Source of the DNA: an uncultured Oribacterium sp.
Lineage (GTDB): Bacteria; Bacillota; Clostridia; Lachnospirales; Lachnospiraceae
Assembly (NCBI GenBank): GCA_900772695.1
Contig: CAAGRO010000072.1
Coordinates: forward strand, 1 to 6,030
Reading direction: 5' to 3'
DNA: 6,030 nucleotides
Positions 1 to 3,576 of the stretch are shown piece after piece; the stretch's first letter is position 1; every line of letters starts with the position of its first letter. The position numbers were made by a program, and so were the translations under genes. The notes under the pieces are model-generated. The model did not search any database, was not told where the DNA came from, and saw nothing but the letters and a program-made list of their open reading frames with translations.

Positions 1-72
1 CGCGACTCCGATCCGAAAGACCTCCAGATGGCTGCCGACCTGTTGAAAAGATTAAAAGGGATAGATGATTGA
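1..72 (+). CDS. C-terminal end of an unidentified protein (5' truncated by window edge)
   Basis: Frame 1 is open from the first base to TGA at 70-72 and encodes 23 residues ending in KRLKGIDD. The tail is charged and helix-like (DLQMAADLLKRLK). The stop overlaps the ATG of the next gene by one base (TGATG), so the two are very probably co-transcribed and translationally coupled. The small ImmA-like proteins of the type encoded next are often preceded by an XRE-type repressor gene, and this tail would suit the end of such a protein. Too little is present to assign a function. Confidence 0.55.
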   Translation, partial: RDSDPKDLQMAADLLKRLKGIDD

Positions 73-293
73 TGGCAAATGTATACGTTTATCGTGTTTC
101 GCTTCCTGGCACTGTCCACGAAATGGTCGTGCCGAACAGTGAGGATGACGGATATAGTGTATATATAGATGAAGACCTCGATGACGATCAGGCCCGATCA
201 GCATACCAACACGCAATGAAACACATCACCGGCCAGCATTTCGAACTTGCGGAAGCGTGCAGAGCTGAGTATATAGCTCATTCGAGTTGTTGA
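72..293 (+). CDS. Small ImmA/IrrE-like protein with HAxxH instead of HExxH (hypothetical)
   Basis: This is a 73-aa protein. ATG at 72 is preferred over TTG at 69: it overlaps the upstream TGA by one base, and a purine-rich AAAAGGG lies at 54-60. Residues 27-36 (GYSVYIDEDL) followed by AYQHAMKHI (44-52), F57 and a final EYIAH (66-70) match the pattern I know from ImmA/IrrE-type peptidases and short relatives: a beta-strand, a YxHExxHI zinc helix, DF, then an IExxAH helix. Here the catalytic glutamate position is alanine (H47-A48-x-x-H51). The zinc histidines could be kept, but peptidase activity is not expected. ImmA proteases cleave the ImmR-type repressors of ICEs and phages; this one may instead bind a repressor. 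It has no signal peptide or membrane segment, so it should be cytoplasmic. The family assignment comes from motif memory and is moderate; the reading frame is well supported. Confidence 0.7.
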   Translation: MANVYVYRVSLPGTVHEMVVPNSEDDGYSVYIDEDLDDDQARSAYQHAMKHITGQHFELAEACRAEYIAHSSC

Positions 294-317
294 AGTAGTA
301 ATTGAAGTTATTGAAGT
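290..317 (+). repeat. Three short direct repeats TTGAAGT
   Basis: TTGAAGT occurs at 290-296, 302-308 and 311-317, at intervals of 12 and 9 bp, across the stop of the small upstream gene and into the gap before dinD. The spacing is irregular and the unit is short. It could be a protein-binding cluster or simple low-complexity sequence. Confidence 0.4.
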
Positions 318-326
318 GACTGGTTG

Positions 327-341
327 TTTCCAAAATGGAAA
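327..341. promoter_or_regulatory. Perfect palindrome TTTCCA-AAA-TGGAAA upstream of dinD (operator candidate)
   Basis: A perfect 6-bp inverted repeat around a 3-bp centre lies 62 bp before the dinD start, within the 109-bp gap upstream of it. A 15-bp dyad of this kind suits a dimeric repressor such as an XRE protein. I see no convincing -35/-10 pair in the gap and no GAACNNNNGTTC LexA box, although a lone GTTCG half-site follows at 344-348. Function is inferred from symmetry and position only. Confidence 0.4.
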
Positions 342-388
342 TAGTTCGGCAAGAGGGCACTCGTCAAGTAAAAAGAGAGCAGTGCAAG

Positions 389-394
389 AAGGAG
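389..394 (+). promoter_or_regulatory. Ribosome binding site that fixes the dinD start
   Basis: AAGGAG lies 8 nt before ATG 403. It decides against the in-frame GTG at 316, which has no comparable site and would add a 29-residue low-complexity extension absent from DinD relatives. Confidence 0.8.
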
Positions 395-402
395 CTTGGT
401 TT

Positions 403-1245
403 ATGAATGATCTTGTAAAGTACAGCGAGAAGACTTTTGAAGATATTAAACATATCAATGAATATGGTGAGGAATTTTGGTACGCTAGAGAACTGCAGGT
501 CGTTCTTGAGTATGCAAAATGGGAAAATTTTTCGAATGTTATTAACAAAGCAAAAGAGGCATGTTCCAATAGTGGATTTGCTACAGAGGACCATTTTCCT
601 GATGTCGGGAAAATGGTTGGAATCGGTTCTGGAGCAGAACGCAAAATCGATGATATTGCACTTTCCCGTTATGCCTGTTATCTGATTGTAATGAACGGCG
701 ATCCCAAGAAGGAAGTTATTGCTATAGGTCAGACCTATTTTGCTGTTAAAACAAGGCAGCAGGAAATGATTGATGATTTTGATGGGCTGACAGAAGAGCA
801 GCGCCGATTGGCAATCCGCAACGAGATGATCAAACACAACAAACTGTTGGCAGACGCTGCGAATAAAGCGGGCGTAGTGGAGCCTTTAGAGTACGCCATC
901 TTCCAGAATTATGGATATAAAGGCCTTTACGGCGGAATGGACATGAAAGCAATCCATAAGCACAAAGGGCTGAAAAAAAGTCAGAAAATTCTGGACCACA
1001 TGGGCAGTACGGAGCTTGCTGCAAATCTGTTCCGTGCCACGCAGACCGAAGAAAAGCTCCGTCGTGAAAACATTCAAGGAAAGGAAAATGCCAACAGAAC
1101 ACACTATGAAGTTGGTGCAAAGGTGCGTAAGACTATCAAGGAGCTTGGCGGTGCAATGCCGGAAGATTTGCCTACCCCAGACAAGAGCATCCAGCAGATT
1201 GAACGGGAGATGGAAAAGAAAAAGCTGGAGAACGGAAAGAAATGA
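403..1245 (+). CDS. dinD: DNA damage-inducible protein D (DinD)
   Basis: The product has 280 aa, against about 274 for E. coli DinD, which it resembles throughout. The N-terminal part (about 8-120) is the BRO-N-like region, with the sequence KEACSNSG (51-58), then LSRYACYLIVMNGDP (87-101) and GQTYFA (109-114). The C-terminal half carries FQNYGYKGLYGG (167-178), the nearly invariant HMGSTELAANLFRATQT (199-215), and VRKTIKELGG (241-250) before PEDLPTP. The tail is charged. E. coli DinD is an SOS-induced cytoplasmic protein reported to inhibit RecA-mediated strand exchange and to affect RecA filaments; that role is transferred here by homology. The gene stands alone between a small ImmA-like gene and the integrase, so it looks like cargo of a mobile element. 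A BRO-N region is also common in phage antirepressors, so a regulatory role inside the element is possible. The reading frame is intact and full length. Confidence 0.93.
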   Translation: MNDLVKYSEKTFEDIKHINEYGEEFWYARELQVVLEYAKWENFSNVINKAKEACSNSGFATEDHFPDVGKMVGIGSGAERKIDDIALSRYACYLIVMNGDPKKEVIAIGQTYFAVKTRQQEMIDDFDGLTEEQRRLAIRNEMIKHNKLLADAANKAGVVEPLEYAIFQNYGYKGLYGGMDMKAIHKHKGLKKSQKILDHMGSTELAANLFRATQTEEKLRRENIQGKENANRTHYEVGAKVRKTIKELGGAMPEDLPTPDKSIQQIEREMEKKKLENGKK

Positions 1246-1270
1246 CGGATCTGTATAAAGGCCTATAAAT

Positions 1271-1308
1271 AAAAAAAGCGCCCGACTTGCTGGTAACAGG
1301 TCAGACGC
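1271..1308 (-). terminator. Terminator-like hairpin reading leftward, between dinD and int
   Basis: On the minus strand the sequence at 1308-1278 folds into a stem pairing GCGTCTGAC with GTCGGGCGC, including two G-U pairs, with further pairing inward. Seven T residues follow immediately (the A-run at 1271-1277 on the + strand). On the + strand the same arms form C-A mismatches and no T-run follows, so it should act mainly on leftward transcripts. It would stop antisense transcription into dinD. No minus-strand gene is seen immediately to its right. Confidence 0.55.
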
Positions 1309-1316
1309 ATATGTAT

Positions 1317-1391
1317 GGGATGCTATCCACATACCGTGAACAGGTTCAGTATATCGCATCCCTTTCTTAAAGTCATCTATTTTTAGGGAGG
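1317..1391 (+). promoter_or_regulatory. Structured leader of the integrase gene with nested inverted repeats
   Basis: GGGATGC (1317-1323) pairs perfectly with GCATCCC (1356-1362). Inside that loop lies a 12-bp palindrome, TGAAC-AG-GTTCA (1337-1348). A competing hairpin of GTATG/GGAT (1313-1320) with ATCC/CATAC (1325-1334) is also possible. The ribosome binding site AGGGAGG (1385-1391) sits 6 nt before the int ATG, and its AGGGA can pair with TCCCT (1359-1363), which overlaps the right arm of the first hairpin. The pairings are seen in the sequence. That they act as an operator or translational switch is inference. Confidence 0.4.
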
Positions 1392-1397
1392 TATGAT

Positions 1398-2435
1398 ATG
1401 GCAACCATCGAAAAAATCGGCCCATCCGCATGGAGAATATCGAAGCAGTATAAGGGCGTGCGGTACCGCAAAATCGTTAATCGGAAGCCGTCAAAGGCGG
1501 AAGCTGAGCGCCTGATCTGGATCGAGATTGAGCGAGCTCCCGAGCATGGCGTACAAGGAACATTCGAAACGGCAGCACTCGACTATAACGATTCTAAGAG
1601 CAACATCCTTTCACCTTCCACCATTGACTCCTACGGCTCCATGCTGCGTAACATTCCGGCCACCTTCAAAGTTAAATCACTATCATTCGTCACCCAGCAG
1701 GACATTCAGAACGTTCTGAATGAATACGCTGCATCTCACTCACCGAAGTCTGTCCGTAATCTCAGCGGTTATATTTCCGCTGTGATGAAATCCGTGATTC
1801 CAGATTATTCGTTTACCGGAACACTCCCGCAGCGGAATCCGCCGGATTTCTACGTTCCGGAAGATGAGGATGTTCGGCGCATACTGGAGGCATCCGCTCG
1901 GACTCGGTACGAGGTTGTACTGTGGCTTGCGGTGTACGGGCTCCGTAGAAGTGAGGCTGTGGGCTTAGATTTTGACCTGGAAGGCCATAGAATAGACGCA
2001 GACGATAATCCTTGCATCGATGGTGAAAACTGCCTCCTGCGCGTGAATAAGGCCCTTGTTCTCGGCTCTGATAATCAATATCACATCAAGGCACCGAAAA
2101 CGAACGACTCCATTCGCACCGTGCGCGTTAGTCGGTACGTGATGGACCTGATCATGTCGCAGGGATATGTTTATAACGGAAACCCGCATTCAATCAACGA
2201 GCACCTTCACAGAGTTCAAAAACGGCTGGACATCCCGCAGTTCAGCCTTCACATGCTTCGCCACTACTTCGCGTCCACCTCGCGCGAGGTTATGCCGGAT
2301 GAGTATGTCGAAAAGATGGGCGGATGGAAGAAGGGATCGCAGATCATGCGTAAGGTATATTCATACACGAAGAAACAGCAGGAAGCGGAAGCACAAGGCG
2401 CATATACGGACCTCATAAGCACACGTCTTTCATAA
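1398..2435 (+). CDS. Tyrosine-type site-specific integrase/recombinase
   Basis: This 345-aa protein catalyses insertion and excision of the element at its att sites through a covalent 3'-phosphotyrosine intermediate. Layout: an N-terminal arm-binding, AP2-like segment (about 10-45, with AWRISKQYKGVRYRK); a SAM-like core-binding domain (about 55-140); and a catalytic domain (about 155-330). Catalytic residues can be read directly: R183 in YGLRRSE, K234 in APKT, H285 and R288 in HMLRHYF, W310 in GGW at the second-histidine position (as in many phage and ICE integrases), and the nucleophile Y321 in KVYSY. Y323 is a less likely alternative. Start: ATG 1398 has a strong AGGGAGG 6 nt upstream. Its stop lies about 70 bp from the tRNA-derived att remnant, so it is almost certainly the integrase of this element. 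The gene is intact. The family call is firm; the subfamily is not determined. Confidence 0.93.
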   Translation: MATIEKIGPSAWRISKQYKGVRYRKIVNRKPSKAEAERLIWIEIERAPEHGVQGTFETAALDYNDSKSNILSPSTIDSYGSMLRNIPATFKVKSLSFVTQQDIQNVLNEYAASHSPKSVRNLSGYISAVMKSVIPDYSFTGTLPQRNPPDFYVPEDEDVRRILEASARTRYEVVLWLAVYGLRRSEAVGLDFDLEGHRIDADDNPCIDGENCLLRVNKALVLGSDNQYHIKAPKTNDSIRTVRVSRYVMDLIMSQGYVYNGNPHSINEHLHRVQKRLDIPQFSLHMLRHYFASTSREVMPDEYVEKMGGWKKGSQIMRKVYSYTKKQQEAEAQGAYTDLISTRLS

Positions 2436-2440
2436 AAAAA

Positions 2441-2462
2441 TGCCCAGTAAATTGCCCAGTAA
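2441..2462 (+). repeat. Two direct repeats TGCCCAGTAA, likely integrase arm-type sites
   Basis: TGCCCAGTAA occurs perfectly at 2441-2450 and 2453-2462, a 12-bp period (slightly over one helical turn). The pair lies between the int stop codon and the tRNA fragment. Paired short repeats in this position are typical arm sites bound by the N-terminal domain of tyrosine integrases. The repeats are certain; the binding role is inferred from context. Confidence 0.65.
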
Positions 2463-2504
2463 CCCGAAAGACCCGCTCACAGAGCCAGTCCGCGCAGTTT
2501 TTAC

Positions 2505-2529
2505 ACGGGTTCGACTCCCGTCTGGTCCA
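2505..2529 (+). other. att junction: 3' fragment of a tRNA gene (T-arm and acceptor strand)
   Basis: T-stem ACGGG (2505-2509), the seven-base loop TTCGACT (2510-2516) and CCCGT (2517-2521) form a perfect T-arm. The acceptor 3' strand CTGGTCC (2522-2528) and discriminator A (2529) follow; CCA is not encoded. Nothing upstream resembles a D-arm, an anticodon arm or a matching GGACCAG acceptor 5' strand, so this is a remnant and not a tRNA gene. It is the duplicated core left when an element inserts into the 3' end of a tRNA gene. The intact copy, starting GGACCAG, should be at the far left end of the element. The amino acid identity cannot be told from this piece. Confidence 0.85.
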
Positions 2530-2537
2530 CTTAACGG

Positions 2538-2578
2538 TGCATATCCGAACACCTCAGAAGGTCAGGATATGCATTTTT
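2538..2578 (+). terminator. Rho-independent terminator just after the tRNA remnant
   Basis: TGCATATCC (2538-2546) pairs perfectly with GGATATGCA (2565-2573), with a smaller inner stem ACCT/AGGT (2551-2554 and 2559-2562), and is followed by TTTTT. It starts 9 nt after the tRNA 3' end. It is therefore probably the original chromosomal terminator of the tRNA transcript, separated from its gene by the element; it now also stops transcripts coming out of int. Confidence 0.85.
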
Positions 2579-2588
2579 ATGTTTATTC

Positions 2589-2642
2589 AAAAAGACTCGA
2601 GGACACGATTGTTATACAATTCGTGTTTTCGAGTCTTTTTTT
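2589..2642. terminator. Long hairpin terminator, possibly bidirectional
   Basis: AAAAAGACTCGA (2589-2600) pairs with TCGAGTCTTTTT (2629-2640). Pairing continues through two G-U pairs, ACACGA with TCGTGT, then TTG with CAA around a short TTATA loop, with one bulged T. Seven T residues (2636-2642) end the + strand copy, and five A residues open it, so a leftward transcript would also see a T-run. It insulates the downstream region from the element and the tRNA transcript. Confidence 0.85.
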
Positions 2643-2850
2643 GCTTCCTGAATAAAGCGCTCATCCGCTCTCCTGTACGCTTTCGAAAGACTGCCTAAAG
2701 AGTTTCGAACTTTATCGCAACACCATGCTATAGCTTCGACGCAAAGTTAATCCATCTTCTTCTGCTGTCTGCTATAGATTTTTCTCCAGGAACTATACCG
2801 TACAGCTATAGTTCTATACCGTTCAGAAAGTTACTTTGTACGCACGCAGC
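2643..2850. other. Intergenic region rich in palindromes and short repeats, no gene
   Basis: I see no credible coding sequence or RNA gene here. Visible elements are a 10-bp palindrome CTTTCGAAAG (2680-2689), with TTTCGAA repeated at 2703-2709; GCTATAG at 2727-2733, 2771-2777 and 2805-2811, the first within the palindrome GCTATAGC; and CTGTACGCT at 2673-2681, repeated at 2899-2907 just before the HTH start codon. Together with the phased repeats listed separately, this suggests a control region for the downstream regulator. No binding protein can be named. Confidence 0.5.
2791..2826 (+). promoter_or_regulatory. Phased direct repeats CTATACCGTWCAG with an overlapping inverted repeat (operator candidate)
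   Basis: CTATACCGTACAG (2793-2805) and CTATACCGTTCAG (2814-2826) differ at one base and start 21 bp apart, two helical turns. AACTATA (2791-2797) and TATAGTT (2807-2813) form a perfect inverted repeat across the same segment. The cluster lies just upstream of the probable promoter of the HTH gene. Autoregulation by that protein is the simplest reading, but it is inferred. Confidence 0.5.
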
Positions 2851-2857
2851 TTATAAA
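2831..2857 (+). promoter_or_regulatory. Probable promoter of the HTH gene
   Basis: A TATAAA hexamer at 2852-2857 is a good -10 box, 50 bp before the start codon. The best -35 is only TTACTT (2831-2836) with a 15-bp spacer, both poor. A weak -35 next to the direct repeats would suit activation, but other readings are possible. Confidence 0.4.
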
Positions 2858-2890
2858 ATTCTGATATAGTGCGTAATGATCGCGCGAAGC

Positions 2891-2896
2891 AAGGAG
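2891..2896 (+). promoter_or_regulatory. Ribosome binding site that decides the HTH gene start
   Basis: AAGGAG lies 11 nt before ATG 2908, rather long but usable. The alternative GTG at 2869 lies within or just after the probable -10 region and has no ribosome binding site, so ATG 2908 is preferred. Confidence 0.65.
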
Positions 2897-2907
2897 TACT
2901 GTACGCT

Positions 2908-3429
2908 ATGGCTACGAAAAAGACTGCACCTCGTGCAAAGCATAAGAAAAACACTGTCTATACGGAGGATCCGATCTACAACAACCGCGATTATCACTTC
3001 GACTGGGGCATCTTCGGTCAGACGCTGAAACGGCTTCGACTCGAAGCGGACCTGACGCAGGAAGATCTTTCGGCGATCACCGGTATTCCGAGCGCGATGA
3101 TCTCCCAGTTTGAAAACGCTTATACCAGCAGATTCCAGAACACACCGAAGCACCCGAATCAGGATCAGCTGGTCTGTCTCCTTCGTGCGCTGAATGTCGA
3201 TGCCAATACGCTCTTCGCAGCAAATCTGGCCATGCCGGTCATGTCTGAGCGCGACCGTGCCGTCGAAGTGCTCGTCGAGGGCTTTCGCACCATGCTGAAG
3301 CGTTCTGAGCTCTATGCGCATTATGACGAAACACCAGGAAAGGATATGACCGAGAAAATCATGAACAGGCGGAGCTACTTCGAGCCCTGGGCTGATACAG
3401 CCGTCGCAGAGAAGAAGCCGGAAAGCTGA
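2908..3429 (+). CDS. XRE-family helix-turn-helix transcriptional regulator
   Basis: This is a 173-aa predicted cytoplasmic DNA-binding protein. After a basic tail (1-16, rich in K, R and A) comes a Cro/C1-type HTH domain at about 36-104: FGQTLKRLRLEADLTQEDLSAITGIPSAMISQFEN contains the first helix, the scaffold helix (51-58) and the recognition helix (61-69). The loop after the recognition helix (71-83) is longer than in the usual family pattern, before DQLVCLLRALNVDANTLF closes the domain. Residues 105-173 form a charged, helix-prone tail without a recognisable ligand or peptidase domain. Codon choice matches uvrA, so it looks chromosomal and not part of the element. Its own promoter and a hairpin terminator make it monocistronic. 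The repeats upstream make autoregulation likely. The targets are unknown. Confidence 0.85.
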   Translation: MATKKTAPRAKHKKNTVYTEDPIYNNRDYHFDWGIFGQTLKRLRLEADLTQEDLSAITGIPSAMISQFENAYTSRFQNTPKHPNQDQLVCLLRALNVDANTLFAANLAMPVMSERDRAVEVLVEGFRTMLKRSELYAHYDETPGKDMTEKIMNRRSYFEPWADTAVAEKKPES

Positions 3430-3540
3430 GGTCCATCGATTTCACCCCGGAGAACGCAGCTCTTCGCAACCGAACGTGCCGCCAATTGATATACGCCACG
3501 AACGAAGGCTGCCATCTGATTCCATAAAACAAATATCAAT

Positions 3541-3569
3541 GCCCGGACGAGCTTTCGTCCGGGTGTTTT
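3541..3569 (+). terminator. Rho-independent terminator of the HTH gene
   Basis: CCCGGACGA (3542-3550) and TCGTCCGGG (3555-3563) form a perfect 9-bp stem with loop GCTT, followed by TGTTTT. It sits 8 bp from the uvrA stop codon. It could also end the convergent uvrA transcript, but no T-run directly follows the stem in that direction. The 110 bp between the HTH stop and this hairpin (3430-3540) hold no feature I can support. Confidence 0.85.
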
Positions 3570-3576
3570 CATATAC

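Larger units (their letters stand above)
1..2530. mobile_element. Right end of an integrated element (prophage/ICE/island) ending at a tRNA-derived att site
   Basis: A tyrosine integrase ends about 70 bp before an isolated tRNA 3' fragment (2505-2529). Direct repeats lie between them. This is the classic layout of an element inserted into a tRNA gene. Genes to the left (an ImmA-like small protein and dinD) fit accessory phage or ICE content, and their codon use is A+T-richer than that of uvrA to the right. The left end is outside the window, so size and type (phage or conjugative) cannot be judged; no structural, replication or transfer genes are visible. The right boundary is placed at the end of the tRNA-like sequence and is uncertain by some tens of bases, because the partner att copy cannot be compared. 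Confidence 0.8.

Noticed and set aside
290..317. CRISPR or tandem-repeat array
   Set aside because: The units are only 7 bp with 5-bp and 2-bp gaps, and no spacer structure is present.
316..402. In-frame GTG extension of dinD adding 29 residues
   Set aside because: It has no ribosome binding site, low-complexity sequence and no counterpart in DinD relatives. AAGGAG is placed correctly for ATG 403.
198..644. 148-aa open frame on the minus strand opposite dinD and the small gene
   Set aside because: It is a shadow frame opposite two better-supported genes, with no ribosome binding site and no recognisable sequence. The same applies to the other antisense frames over dinD, int and the HTH gene.
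1242..1268. Eight-codon ORF overlapping the dinD stop by ATGA
   Set aside because: It is too short, has no independent support, and is likely a chance ATGA.
2505..2529. Complete tRNA gene at this position
   Set aside because: Only the T-arm and acceptor 3' strand are present. No D-arm, anticodon arm or matching 5' acceptor strand lies upstream.
2440..2655. 71-aa open frame running through the att site and both terminators
   Set aside because: It is made of the direct repeats, tRNA remnant and terminator hairpins, and has no ribosome binding site.
2869..2907. In-frame GTG extension of the HTH gene
   Set aside because: It would start within or just after the probable -10 region without a ribosome binding site. 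AAGGAG precedes ATG 2908.
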